From Seonamhaeicola sp. S2-3 (GTDB lineage: Bacteria > Bacteroidota > Bacteroidia > Flavobacteriales > Flavobacteriaceae), in assembly GCF_001971785.1 (NCBI RefSeq), contig NZ_CP019389.1:1127001-1191000 (forward strand): a stretch of DNA of 64,000 nt, written 5' to 3'. The notes under the pieces were generated by a model, which was not told the origin of the DNA, did not search any database, and saw only the letters and a list, made by a program, of their open reading frames with translations. How positions within the stretch are numbered: position 1 is the first letter of the stretch; the number at the start of each line of letters is the position of its first letter. Made by a program: the position numbers and the translations under genes. Shown here one piece after another: positions 35,466-44,494 of this stretch.

Positions 35466-38204
35466 TTAAATACTGAAAACGTTTTCTAAAACTTTACGCT
35501 GTCTTGCTTTATCTCTAGCGCTAGAACCTGGTGCAGGAACCGAGTTATAATTTCTGGTACAAGCTTCTAATTTAACTAAATCTAATCGTTGTGCCATAAA
35601 ACTCCAAGCCCCCATGTTTCTTGGTTCTTCTTGAGCCCAAATGTATTTTTCAACATTAGGATATTTATCAATAATTTGTTGAATCTTTTCTAAATGAAGA
35701 GGAAATAGTTGTTCTATTCTCACAATAGCTACATCATCTCTATTTAAAGTTTCACGCTCAGTTAATAGCTCATAATAGAATTTACCTGTACAGAAAACTA
35801 ATTTTTTAACCTTATCTGGGTTTATAGTGTCATCTATAACTTCTTGAAATTCTCCGGTAGCTAATTCTTTAATTGAGGAAACTGCTTTTGGATGCCTTAA
35901 TAAACTTTTAGGGGTAAAAACAATCAACGGCTTTCTAAAATCACGTTTCATTTGTCGGCGTAATAAATGGAAAAAGTTTGCAGGCGTGGTACAGTCGGCT
36001 ACTATCATATTATCATTAGCACAAAGTTGTAAGTAACGTTCCATTCTTGCGGAAGAATGCTCAGACCCTTGTCCCTCATAACCATGAGGCAATAGTACTA
36101 CAACCCCATTTTGTACTTTCCATTTATCTTCAGCTGCTGATAAATATTGATCGAATATAATTTGTGCTCCGTTACTAAAATCTCCAAACTGTGCTTCCCA
36201 AATGGTTAATGTGTTTGGATTTGCCATGGCGTACCCATAATCAAATCCTAATACACCGTATTCTGAAAGGGACGAATTGTAGATATACATTTCGCCTTTA
36301 TTATTGGGGTTGGTGTTTAATAAATTGATACGTTCTTCTGAAATTTCATCACGTAAAATAGCATGACGGTGACTGAAGGTACCGCGCTCAACATCTTGCC
36401 CAGAAATTCTAACATTAAATCCTTCTTCTAATAAGCTTCCATAAGCTAATGTTTCTGCCATTCCCCAATCTAATGTATCAGTTTCAAAAACCATCTTTTG
36501 GCGTCCTTGTAAAATTCGTTCTGCTTTACGTAAAAACTTAACACCTTCTGGTACTGTTGAAACTACTTTTGAGATAGACTTTAAATTATTTTCTGGATAT
36601 TTTGTTTCTGCTGGTTCTAGCATTGCATCTAAGCCTCTACGCTTAAAATTTGCCCAACGTTCTTGCATGAACTCTCTAACTTTAGAGGATTCTGCCTCTT
36701 TAGCCTTTTCATACTCACTTTCAAGCGTGTTCTTAAACTCACTTACAATACTATCTACATATGCTTTATCTACCGTTCCTTCTGCAATAAGTTTATCTGA
36801 ATATATTTTGAAAGGATTAGGGTGTCTTGCTATATTTTTATACAGTTTAGGTTGTGTAAATCTGGGTTCATCTCCTTCGTTATGACCATATTTTCTGTAA
36901 CCTAATAAATCTATATATACATCTTTTTTAAAACGCATTCTGTAATCTAGCGCCATTTCAATTGCATGTACAACAGCTTCAGCATCATCGGCATTTACGT
37001 GCATTACAGGAGACAATGTTACTTTGGCAACATCTGTACAATAGGTACTAGAACGTGCATCTAAATAATTGGTTGTAAATCCTATTTGATTATTTACTAC
37101 AATATGAATGGTTCCGCCAGTTTTATAACCGTTTAACTGACTCATTTGAGCCACTTCATAAACTATTCCTTGACCTGCAATAGCGGCGTCTCCATGAACT
37201 ATAATAGGTAGAATTTTAGAATCATCTCCACCATAATCGCTATCTATTTTTGCTCTTGTAATACCTTCTGCAACAGGACCAACGGTTTCTAAATGTGATG
37301 GATTTGGCACCAAATTCATCTTAATAGTTTTACCGTTTTGATAGGTTTTATCTAATGTTAAGCCTAAGTGATATTTTACATCACCATCAATATCTTGATC
37401 TTCAAAATCTTTTCCTTCAAACTCACTAAATAATTCATTTAATGGCTTTCTAAAAATATTAACCAAGGTACTTAAACGCCCACGATGCGCCATTCCTAAT
37501 ACGGTTTCTTTAACTCCGTATTTTTCTACAGCATTGTAAAGCGTATTACTTATGGCTGGTATTAGTGTTTCACCCCCTTCTAACGAAAAACGTTTTTGCC
37601 CAACGTATTTAGTTTGCAAAAAGTTCTCGAAATTAACCGCTTGATTAAGTTTAGAGAGTATATATTTTTTAGTATCTGCAGAATACGTAGGGTGATTATC
37701 GTTTAAGTTAAGCTTTTCTTGCCACCATTTAATAACCTCTGGGTTACGCAAATACATATATTCTACACCAATTGTATCACAATAAGTTAATTCAAGGTGT
37801 TTTATAATTTCTCTTAAAGGCTGCGCTTCTAAACCAAGAATTTCTCCGGCATTAAAAACGGTATCTAAATCGTTTTCGGAAAGACCAAAATTTTTTAATT
37901 CTAAGGTTGGGGTATAGGTGCGTCTTTCTCTTACGGGATTAGTTTTTGTAAACAAATGCCCTCGCATTCTGTACCCATCAATAAGTTTAACTACTTGAAA
38001 TTCTTTTTGTAAATGCTCTGGCATTTGAGCCGATACACCTTCAACAATTTCACCATCTAACCCGTAGTTTTCACTACCAAAATCATACCCTTGAAAAAAG
38101 GCTCTCCAACTAGGTTCTACACTATCAGGGTTTTGCAAATACTGCTCGTACAAATCAGCAAAATACGCTGTGTGTGCTGCGTTTAAAAAGGAAAATTTAT
38201 CCAT
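35466..38204 (-). CDS. sucA: 2-oxoglutarate dehydrogenase E1
   Basis: TPP-dependent decarboxylase subunit (912 aa) of the TCA-cycle complex. Typical OdhA features are the N-terminal FLNAAHTAYFADLYEQYLQNP segment for E2 binding, MAHRGRLSTLVN, the TPP-region HGDAAIAGQGIVYE, NNQIGFTT, and the C-terminal half with GTFSHRHAILRDE and PHGYEGQGSEHSSAR. It is first in the operon. The E3 subunit gene is not next to it. Confidence 0.96.
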   Translation of the reverse strand: MDKFSFLNAAHTAYFADLYEQYLQNPDSVEPSWRAFFQGYDFGSENYGLDGEIVEGVSAQMPEHLQKEFQVVKLIDGYRMRGHLFTKTNPVRERRTYTPTLELKNFGLSENDLDTVFNAGEILGLEAQPLREIIKHLELTYCDTIGVEYMYLRNPEVIKWWQEKLNLNDNHPTYSADTKKYILSKLNQAVNFENFLQTKYVGQKRFSLEGGETLIPAISNTLYNAVEKYGVKETVLGMAHRGRLSTLVNIFRKPLNELFSEFEGKDFEDQDIDGDVKYHLGLTLDKTYQNGKTIKMNLVPNPSHLETVGPVAEGITRAKIDSDYGGDDSKILPIIVHGDAAIAGQGIVYEVAQMSQLNGYKTGGTIHIVVNNQIGFTTNYLDARSSTYCTDVAKVTLSPVMHVNADDAEAVVHAIEMALDYRMRFKKDVYIDLLGYRKYGHNEGDEPRFTQPKLYKNIARHPNPFKIYSDKLIAEGTVDKAYVDSIVSEFKNTLESEYEKAKEAESSKVREFMQERWANFKRRGLDAMLEPAETKYPENNLKSISKVVSTVPEGVKFLRKAERILQGRQKMVFETDTLDWGMAETLAYGSLLEEGFNVRISGQDVERGTFSHRHAILRDEISEERINLLNTNPNNKGEMYIYNSSLSEYGVLGFDYGYAMANPNTLTIWEAQFGDFSNGAQIIFDQYLSAAEDKWKVQNGVVVLLPHGYEGQGSEHSSARMERYLQLCANDNMIVADCTTPANFFHLLRRQMKRDFRKPLIVFTPKSLLRHPKAVSSIKELATGEFQEVIDDTINPDKVKKLVFCTGKFYYELLTERETLNRDDVAIVRIEQLFPLHLEKIQQIIDKYPNVEKYIWAQEEPRNMGAWSFMAQRLDLVKLEACTRNYNSVPAPGSSARDKARQRKVLENVFSI

Positions 38205-38240
38205 TATTCTATCCTATTCTCTTCTTGAAAAAACATTCTC

Positions 38241-38248
38241 CAAAAATA
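38241..38248 (-). promoter_or_regulatory. -7 box of sucAB
   Basis: On the minus strand TATTTTTG matches TAnnTTTG, 37 nt upstream of the sucA start. No good -33 element stands at the usual spacing. Apart from this box the 267-nt gap to the Rrf2 gene shows nothing that I can support. Confidence 0.45.
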
Positions 38249-38471
38249 CAACTTTTATAAAAATTATATGTTTCTAATCAAAGAATTATAACTCCTACCC
38301 TAACTTTTAGCAAATACTTTTTTTAAAATGTTAATTTGTTAGTGATTTTTAAGATTTTAAGAGTTTTTTTATTAATCGCTAAATATCAGCAATAAGAACA
38401 CCTCTAATTTTATTAAATTTTAACATTATTAATAAATCTATAAATTAGAATTTATTAAAATTTTGAGGATA

Positions 38472-38903
38472 TCATAGAGGAAGAAATGAATTACCTTCAT
38501 TGACATCAGATGCCAATTCTTTAATAGTTATATTTTTAAGTTTATTTAAAATATTATTTCTAGAAGCACTTAGTACATTGTGCAACGGACAAGGGGTTTC
38601 TTCATGACATTTTTTTAAACTTAACATACAAGAATTAAGCTTTTCTTCGCCATCAATTACATAAATAATATTTATTACAGATTTGTTCAAATTTGCTTCA
38701 CTTAAATAAAACCCTCCCTTAGGCCCTCTAACTGATGACACTAGGTTTTCTCTAACCAACTGCTGAAGCAATTTAGCTATATAAGCCAAAGGCACGTTGA
38801 TTGGATTTGCAATATCCTTAACCATTACCTTGTTTTTTTCACTAGCATGTAATGCTAAAAACAACACAGCTTTAATGGCGTATTTTGATGAATTTGAAAA
38901 CAT
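38472..38903 (-). CDS. Rrf2-family regulator with three cysteines
   Basis: A 143-aa winged-helix regulator. The helix-turn-helix lies at about residues 28-50 (VKDIANPINVPLAYIAKLLQQLV), followed by the wing VRGPKGGFYLS. Cysteines C92, C99 and C105 stand where IscR and NsrR bind an Fe-S cluster. The divergent nos genes and the ric gene at the end of that cluster make an NO- or redox-sensing, NsrR-like role likely, but the target is not shown. It shares the FNR-like palindrome region with the nos promoter. Confidence 0.8.
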   Translation of the reverse strand: MFSNSSKYAIKAVLFLALHASEKNKVMVKDIANPINVPLAYIAKLLQQLVRENLVSSVRGPKGGFYLSEANLNKSVINIIYVIDGEEKLNSCMLSLKKCHEETPCPLHNVLSASRNNILNKLKNITIKELASDVNEGNSFLPL

Positions 38904-38922
38904 ATACTTAAATAATCTTGTA

Positions 38923-38997
38923 CAAATTTAAAGAAGATATAATTATCTTAAATATGATTTTTATCATATTTTTTTGTGTGTTTACTACATACTTTTG
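38923..38997. promoter_or_regulatory. Divergent rrf2/nos promoter region with central FNR-like palindrome
   Basis: The palindrome AATATGATTTTTATCATATT (38951-38970) has a TGAT-N4-ATCA core. On the plus strand TACTTTTG (38990-38997) is the -7 box of the nos genes. On the minus strand TAAATTTG (38930-38923) is the -7 box of rrf2. The palindrome centre is about 41 nt from both expected start points, the class II activator position. Neither promoter has a TTG at the -33 position. Confidence 0.65.
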
Positions 38998-39019
38998 CTA
39001 TTCCTAAATATTACATTAT

Positions 39020-39523
39020 ATGAAAACAACACTAAAATTAATGACCATCTTATTAACTGCAATATTAATGAATTGTGGTGGTAAAGAAGAAAAAAAGAAA
39101 GAAGGTTTCAGTTATGAAAAAAAAGAAACCACTGTGAAAAAAGAAGTGAAAAAAGACGCAACCATACCCGCTTCTAAACAAGTAGATTTAACTAATAAAG
39201 GTATAGGCCCAATTAAATCGCTTTCATTACCAGAGAGTATAGATGAAACTATGGCCGCTCATGGCGCTGATGTTTATAAAAAAATGTGCACTGCATGTCA
39301 TAGACCAAATAAAAAGTTTATTGGTCCAGCACCAGCAGGTATTTTAGAACGTAGATCTCCTGAATGGATAATGAACATGATTTTGAACCCAGATGAAATG
39401 ACTCAAAAAGACCCATTAGCTAAGGCTTTATTAATGGAGTTTAACGGTTCTCCTATGGCAAATCAAAATCTACCTGAAGAAGATGCAAGAGCCGTTCTTG
39501 AATATTTTAGAACATTAAAATAA
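39020..39523 (+). CDS. Monohaem c-type cytochrome lipoprotein of the nos cluster
   Basis: A 167-aa envelope cytochrome. The signal ends in a lipobox with C19 (AILMNC), then comes a long lysine/glutamate-rich linker (residues 22-48). The haem site CTACH is at 90-94, and the Met in SPMANQNLPEEDARAVLEYF is the likely axial ligand. As first gene before nosZ it is a good candidate for the electron donor to N2O reductase. The charged linker would allow the haem domain to reach its partner from the membrane. Confidence 0.88.
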   Translation: MKTTLKLMTILLTAILMNCGGKEEKKKEGFSYEKKETTVKKEVKKDATIPASKQVDLTNKGIGPIKSLSLPESIDETMAAHGADVYKKMCTACHRPNKKFIGPAPAGILERRSPEWIMNMILNPDEMTQKDPLAKALLMEFNGSPMANQNLPEEDARAVLEYFRTLK

Positions 39524-39536
39524 CAACAAGCTCATT

Positions 39537-39614
39537 ATTGGAGGCGCTAATTTATAACCTATATAAAGCTATCGGTATTGTACACGTAATAGCAAACTGC
39601 TTTTTTCCTCCAAT
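39537..39614 (+). other. Inverted repeat in the cytochrome-nosZ gap
   Basis: ATTGGAGG (39537-39544) and CCTCCAAT (39607-39614) frame a 62-nt interior with smaller repeats. It could fold as a closed stem in the nos mRNA between the two genes. No T run follows, so it is not a terminator. Confidence 0.35.
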
Positions 39615-39648
39615 TGAATAAAAATACCAACTAAAACCAAGTTAAAGA

Positions 39649-41613
39649 ATGAAAAAAGTATTAAAACCCATTGTAACATTATTAGGTATTCTTGTGGCAT
39701 TTACAAGTTGTAATAATGATTCTAAATCTAACGCCGGAGCTTTATCTAGTAGCGCTGCAGAAAAAGTATATGTAAAACCTGGTGATCATGACGAATTTTA
39801 CGCATTTATATCTGGTGGATTTAGCGGACAACTTTCTGTTTACGGTCTACCTTCTGGACGTTTATTTAAGGTAATTCCTGTATTTTCACAAGATGCCGAA
39901 AAAGCGTGGGGTTACAATGAAGAAACCAAACCCATGTTAAATACCTCGCACGGATTTATTCCTTGGGATGACGCACACCACCCTGACATTTCTCAAACAA
40001 ATGGCGAAATTGATGGGCGTTGGGTATTTATTAACGGTAACAATACACCACGTATTGCAAAAATTGATTTATCTACTTTTGAAACTACCGAAATAATAGA
40101 AGTACCTAATAGTGCAGGAAACCATAGTTCTTCTTTTGTTACAGAAAACACAGAGTATGTAGTGGCGGGAACAAGGTTCTCTATTCCTATTCCTCAAAAA
40201 GATATGCCTATTAAAGATTATAAGGGAAACTTTAAAGGAGCTTTAACATTTATTTCTGTAGAGCCAGAACATGGGCATATGGATATAAAATTCCAATTAA
40301 TTATGCCTGGTTTTGATTATGATTTATCGCATCCAGGACGCGGAAAATCACATGGTTGGTTTTTCTTTACAACCTATAATTCTGAAGAAGCCAACACCCT
40401 TTTAGAAGTAAACGCTTCTCAAAACGACAAAGATTTTATTGCTGCTGTTAATTGGAAGAAAATAGAAGAATATGTTAACAATGGTGGCGGTACCATGATG
40501 CCTTCTAAATACGCTCATAATGTTTATGATGAATCTACGCACTCTGCAACCTCTACCATTAAAGAAGAAGTACTTACAGTAAATCCTTTAGATGTTCCAG
40601 GTGCTGTTTACTTATTACCTACTCCAAAATCGCCTCACGGTTGTGATGTAGATCCTTCGGGAGAATACATTGTTGGTAACGGAAAACTTTCGGCTAATTT
40701 AACAGTTCATTCATTTACCAAAATGCTTGATGCCATTGAAAACAAAAAATTTGCTGGTGATGCTTATGGTATTCCTATTATTAACTTTGAAGATGTTTTA
40801 GCTGGCGTTGTAGAACAACCTGGTTTAGGACCTCTGCATACAGAATTTGATGGTAAAGGAAATGCTTATACTACGTTCTTTATTTCTTCAGAAGTTGTAA
40901 AATGGAAATTAGAAACTTGGGAAGTTGTTGATAGACAACCTTGTTACTACTCTGTTGGGCACTTAATGATTCCGGGAGGAAACTCGCAAAAACCTTGGGG
41001 TAAATATGTACTTGCCATGAATAAAATTACTAAAGACCGCTATTTACCAACAGGCCCTGAAGTAACACAATCTGCGCAATTATATGATATTTCTGGCGAT
41101 AAAATGGAATTGCTTTTAGATTTTCCAACAATTGGAGAACCTCATTACGCAGCTGGATGTCCTGCAGATTTAATAAAACCTCGTTCTAAAAAAATATTTA
41201 AATTAGAAGAAAACAATCACCCATATGCAACTAAAAGTGAAGCAGACACCAAAGTTGTTAGAGATGGCAACACTGTACATGTATATATGACCATGATACG
41301 CAGTCACTTCTCTCCTGATAATATTGAAGGCATTAAGGTTGGAGATGAAGTGTACTTCCACGTAACTAATTTAGAGCAAGATTACGATGTACCTCACGGA
41401 GTAAGTATGATTGGAGCCAATACTTCAGAACTACTAATTATGCCAGGGCAAACTGAAACCTTTAAATGGGAACCAAAACAAGTTGGTGTATGGCCATTTT
41501 ATTGTACAGATTTCTGCTCTGCATTACATCAAGAAATGCAAGGATATGTAAGAGTATCTGCTGCCAACGCAAACACACCATTACGTTGGTCTCTTGGTGA
41601 AGACATAGAGTAA
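39649..41613 (+). CDS. nosZ: Nitrous oxide reductase, clade II (Sec-exported lipoprotein type)
   Basis: Copper enzyme that reduces N2O to N2 (654 aa). The signal lacks a twin-arginine motif and ends in a lipobox at C21 (LVAFTSC), typical of clade II. CuZ-region histidines are seen in DDAHHPD, GKSHGW, PKSPHGCDVDP, GPLHTEFDG and EPHYAAG. The C-terminal CuA domain carries VPHGVSMI and CTDFCSALHQEMQGY, the clade II form of the CuA loop. It follows the cytochrome gene; two hairpins follow the stop. Confidence 0.96.
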   Translation: MKKVLKPIVTLLGILVAFTSCNNDSKSNAGALSSSAAEKVYVKPGDHDEFYAFISGGFSGQLSVYGLPSGRLFKVIPVFSQDAEKAWGYNEETKPMLNTSHGFIPWDDAHHPDISQTNGEIDGRWVFINGNNTPRIAKIDLSTFETTEIIEVPNSAGNHSSSFVTENTEYVVAGTRFSIPIPQKDMPIKDYKGNFKGALTFISVEPEHGHMDIKFQLIMPGFDYDLSHPGRGKSHGWFFFTTYNSEEANTLLEVNASQNDKDFIAAVNWKKIEEYVNNGGGTMMPSKYAHNVYDESTHSATSTIKEEVLTVNPLDVPGAVYLLPTPKSPHGCDVDPSGEYIVGNGKLSANLTVHSFTKMLDAIENKKFAGDAYGIPIINFEDVLAGVVEQPGLGPLHTEFDGKGNAYTTFFISSEVVKWKLETWEVVDRQPCYYSVGHLMIPGGNSQKPWGKYVLAMNKITKDRYLPTGPEVTQSAQLYDISGDKMELLLDFPTIGEPHYAAGCPADLIKPRSKKIFKLEENNHPYATKSEADTKVVRDGNTVHVYMTMIRSHFSPDNIEGIKVGDEVYFHVTNLEQDYDVPHGVSMIGANTSELLIMPGQTETFKWEPKQVGVWPFYCTDFCSALHQEMQGYVRVSAANANTPLRWSLGEDIE

Positions 41614-41621
41614 TTAAAACT

Positions 41622-41690
41622 TAGGAAAATTTTGTTTTAGTGTTTATTTTCCTAGAAAAAGGCGAGAGTTTTTTCGCTCTCGCCTTTCTT
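41622..41690 (+). terminator. Tandem hairpins downstream of nosZ
   Basis: The first stem is TAGGAAAAT (41622-41630) with ATTTTCCTA (41646-41654). The second is GGCGAGAG (41661-41668) with CTCTCGCC (41677-41684), flanked by A and T runs, a good terminator. They stand inside the nos cluster, 41 nt before the next gene, so readthrough should give more nosZ than accessory mRNA, unless there is a second promoter. Confidence 0.8.
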
Positions 41691-41730
41691 TTTAAAACAC
41701 TATTAAAACAAAACCACTAAATTTTATACG

Positions 41731-42321
41731 ATGAAAAAGTCTAATATCATCATGCTTCTTGCTGCTATTCTTCCTTTAGGTTTATTCTTATTTCCGCTTT
41801 GGAGAATTACCTTAGAAGCACCACAATACCCAACACCTCTTGCTATGAATATCCATATTAATGATTTTTCGGATGTTCACCCACATGACATTAAAAACAT
41901 CAACTTAATGAATCATTATGTTGGCATGAAATATATTCCAGATGCCATTCCAGAGTTTAAAATTTTTCCGTTAGGTATTATTATCACAACTGTTATTGGA
42001 CTAATAATAGCTTTTAAAGGAAACTATAAATGGTTTTTGTTTTGGTTTATTTTAATGATTGTTTTAAGTAGTGCGGGGCTTTACGATTTTTATATCTGGG
42101 AACACGATTATGGCCATAACTTAGACCCTAAAGCCATAATGAAATTTACCAATCCTGACGGTTCTATTATGGGGTTTCAACCTCCGCTTTTTGGCACTAA
42201 AGATATTTTGAATTTTACAGCACATTCTTACCCAAGACTTGGGGCGTTATTTTTAGGACTAGGAATTGCTGCTTCATTTATAGCCTATTTAACTGGAAAG
42301 AAAAACCATAAAACAGTGTAA
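41731..42321 (+). CDS. Four-helix membrane protein of the nos cluster
   Basis: A 196-aa inner-membrane protein, with hydrophobic segments at about residues 6-24, 82-100, 107-122 and 172-192. The outer loop between the first two has IHINDFSDVHPHDIKNINLMNHYVGMKYI, and a second loop has EHDYGHN and TAHSYPR, so several histidines could face the periplasm and bind copper. The position after nosZ recalls the NosB-type proteins of clade II clusters, but I cannot show homology. Function unknown. Confidence 0.65.
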   Translation: MKKSNIIMLLAAILPLGLFLFPLWRITLEAPQYPTPLAMNIHINDFSDVHPHDIKNINLMNHYVGMKYIPDAIPEFKIFPLGIIITTVIGLIIAFKGNYKWFLFWFILMIVLSSAGLYDFYIWEHDYGHNLDPKAIMKFTNPDGSIMGFQPPLFGTKDILNFTAHSYPRLGALFLGLGIAASFIAYLTGKKNHKTV

Positions 42322-42360
42322 TTTATGTAATAATTACTACCAACTTAAAGCACTAAAATT

Positions 42361-42798
42361 ATGCAAACACTAAAACTCTTTTCAATATCATTACTATTAT
42401 TTACAGTTTTTGGTTGTAATGTTTCTCCTAAACCTATTGATTACGGAAACGATGGTTGCCATTTCTGTAAAATGACTATTGTAGATAAAGTTCATGCAGC
42501 AGAAATAGTTACAAAAAAAGGGAAAGTTTACAAGTTTGATGCTACAGAATGTATGATACATTTTATGAAAGAATTTGATACTTCTGAAATTGCACTCTAC
42601 TTATCAAACAATTACCTAGAGCCAGAAACGCTTATTGATGCTACAAATGCAACTTTTTTAATAAGTAAAAATGTACCAAGTCCTATGGGAGCTTTTCTTT
42701 CTGCTTTCAAAACCAAAGAAGATGCTGCAAAAATTAAAGCAGACAAAGGAGGTAAACTTTACAGTTGGGAAGCGTTGTTAACTAAATTTCAAAATTAA
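42361..42798 (+). CDS. nosL: Copper chaperone NosL (lipoprotein)
   Basis: A 145-aa lipoprotein that delivers Cu(I) to apo-NosZ. The signal ends in a lipobox (FTVFGC, about C19). The metal-binding motif CHFCKMTI is at about 33-40, with further conserved FDATECMIHFM and SPMGAFLSAF. It is encoded between two membrane-protein genes of the cluster and has the usual NosL length. Confidence 0.92.
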   Translation: MQTLKLFSISLLLFTVFGCNVSPKPIDYGNDGCHFCKMTIVDKVHAAEIVTKKGKVYKFDATECMIHFMKEFDTSEIALYLSNNYLEPETLIDATNATFLISKNVPSPMGAFLSAFKTKEDAAKIKADKGGKLYSWEALLTKFQN

Positions 42799-42812
42799 TA
42801 GTTGTTTTAAAA

Positions 42813-43250
42813 ATGATACTCAAATTAGTTGTTTTTATTCATATCCTTGCCGCAACAATTTGGACGGGTGGACATCTTATTTTAACCTTAACTTTTTTAC
42901 CTAAGGCTTTACGGAAAAATGACTTTAATATTATAGAATCTTTTGAAAGTAAATATGAAAAAATTGGTATTCCCGCATTACTAACATTAGTAGTTTCTGG
43001 AGTTTATATGGCAACTCAATATGCAGAAGATGGTTTTCTTACTTTTAATTTTTCAAATCATTTTAACAAACATATTTACATTAAACTAATATTGCTGTTA
43101 TGCACCGTAATTCTTGCAGTGCATGCAAGATTTTTTTTAATACCAAAACGCGCTTTAAAACCATTAGCGCTTCATATAATTTCCGTAACAATTGTTTCTG
43201 TGCTATTTGTATTAGTTGGTTTTAGTGCCAGATCTGGAGGATTATTATGA
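42813..43250 (+). CDS. CopD-like four-helix membrane protein
   Basis: A 145-aa inner-membrane protein. Helices are at about residues 3-24, 50-68, 90-107 and 120-140. Histidines in FIHILAATIWTGGHLIL at the N terminus and AVHARFFLIP resemble those of CopD/YcnJ copper-import proteins. In the nos cluster it could help bring copper to NosZ maturation. Its stop overlaps the ATG of nosD by 4 nt, so the two are translationally coupled. Confidence 0.7.
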   Translation: MILKLVVFIHILAATIWTGGHLILTLTFLPKALRKNDFNIIESFESKYEKIGIPALLTLVVSGVYMATQYAEDGFLTFNFSNHFNKHIYIKLILLLCTVILAVHARFFLIPKRALKPLALHIISVTIVSVLFVLVGFSARSGGLL

Positions 43251-44494
43251 AACTATTAAACTACATATTGTTACTAACTATGTATTTGTGTTATAGCAAC
43301 ACGCTACTACATGCCAAAACAATAACAGTTTGTAATTCTTGCGCTATAAACTCATTAAAAAAAGCTATTAAAACAGCACATGATTTTGATACTATTTCTG
43401 TAAAAAAAGGCACCTACAAAGAATATAATATTGTAATTGATAAACCCTTAACCATAGTTGGTGAAAACTACCCTATTATAGATGGTGAATTAAAAGGAGA
43501 AATTATCACAATTACTTCAAATAATGTAACAGTTGATGGTCTGTTTATAATAAATGTAGGAACAAGTTATACTGAAGATTTTGCAGCTATTAGAGTTCAA
43601 AAAAGCAAATATTTTACAATTAAAAATTTAGTGCTAGAAAAACTCTTTTTTGGCATTTATTTAGAAAAAGCTAATCATGGAAAAGTTTACCATAATAAGA
43701 TAATTGGCGATGCAGTTGAAGAGTATAACTCTGGTAACGGCATTCAACTTTGGTATAGCAACCATATTGAAATAGAGCATAATTATGTTCAAAATGTTAG
43801 AGATGGCATTTATTTAGAGTTTGCTAATAATTGCTTAATTAAAAATAATGTAAGCTCTAATAACCTGCGTTATGGTTTACATTTTATGTTTTCTAATAAC
43901 GATAGTTATCAAGATAATACCTTTGAAAATAACGGAGCAGGTGTTGCTGTTATGTTCTCTAAACATATTAAAATGTACAACAATATTTTTAAAGAAAATT
44001 GGGGTACGGCGTCGTACGGCATGCTATTAAAAGAAATTAACGATGCCGAAATTATTGGCAATACATTTAATGAAAACACCATAGGCATTAATATTGAAGG
44101 CTCTAACCGTATTATTTATAAAAACAACAATTTTATTAATAATGGGTGGGCTATAAAAGTAAGAGGCGCCTGCTATACTAACAGTTTTTTAGAAAATAAT
44201 TTTTTGTATAACTCTTTTGATATTGCGTATAACAGCAAAGTAAATGATAATATTTTCGATAAAAATTATTGGAGCAGTTACACGGGTTACGATTTAAATA
44301 AAGATGGTATTGGCGATGTACCATATCGCCCTGTAAAACTATTTTCTTATGTAGTAAACCGCACACCAGAAACCATTATTTTATTGCGCAGTTTATTTAT
44401 AGATATTATTGATTTTTCAGAAAAAGTATCTCCTGTTTTTACGCCCAATAACCTATTAGACAACAACCCAGCAACAAAAAAAATAACATGGTAA
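43247..44494 (+). CDS. nosD: Periplasmic copper-processing protein NosD
   Basis: A 415-aa exported parallel beta-helix protein needed to build the CuZ centre with the NosFY ABC transporter. The signal peptide is at about 1-24. Repeated right-handed helix turns (NHIEIEHNYVQNVRDGIYLEF, NNCLIKNNVSSNNLRYGLHF, KHIKMYNNIFKENWG) cover residues 60-340. A C-terminal NYWSSYTGYDLNKDGIGDVPYRP block is typical of NosD. It overlaps both neighbours by a few bases. Confidence 0.93.
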   Translation: MKLLNYILLLTMYLCYSNTLLHAKTITVCNSCAINSLKKAIKTAHDFDTISVKKGTYKEYNIVIDKPLTIVGENYPIIDGELKGEIITITSNNVTVDGLFIINVGTSYTEDFAAIRVQKSKYFTIKNLVLEKLFFGIYLEKANHGKVYHNKIIGDAVEEYNSGNGIQLWYSNHIEIEHNYVQNVRDGIYLEFANNCLIKNNVSSNNLRYGLHFMFSNNDSYQDNTFENNGAGVAVMFSKHIKMYNNIFKENWGTASYGMLLKEINDAEIIGNTFNENTIGINIEGSNRIIYKNNNFINNGWAIKVRGACYTNSFLENNFLYNSFDIAYNSKVNDNIFDKNYWSSYTGYDLNKDGIGDVPYRPVKLFSYVVNRTPETIILLRSLFIDIIDFSEKVSPVFTPNNLLDNNPATKKITW

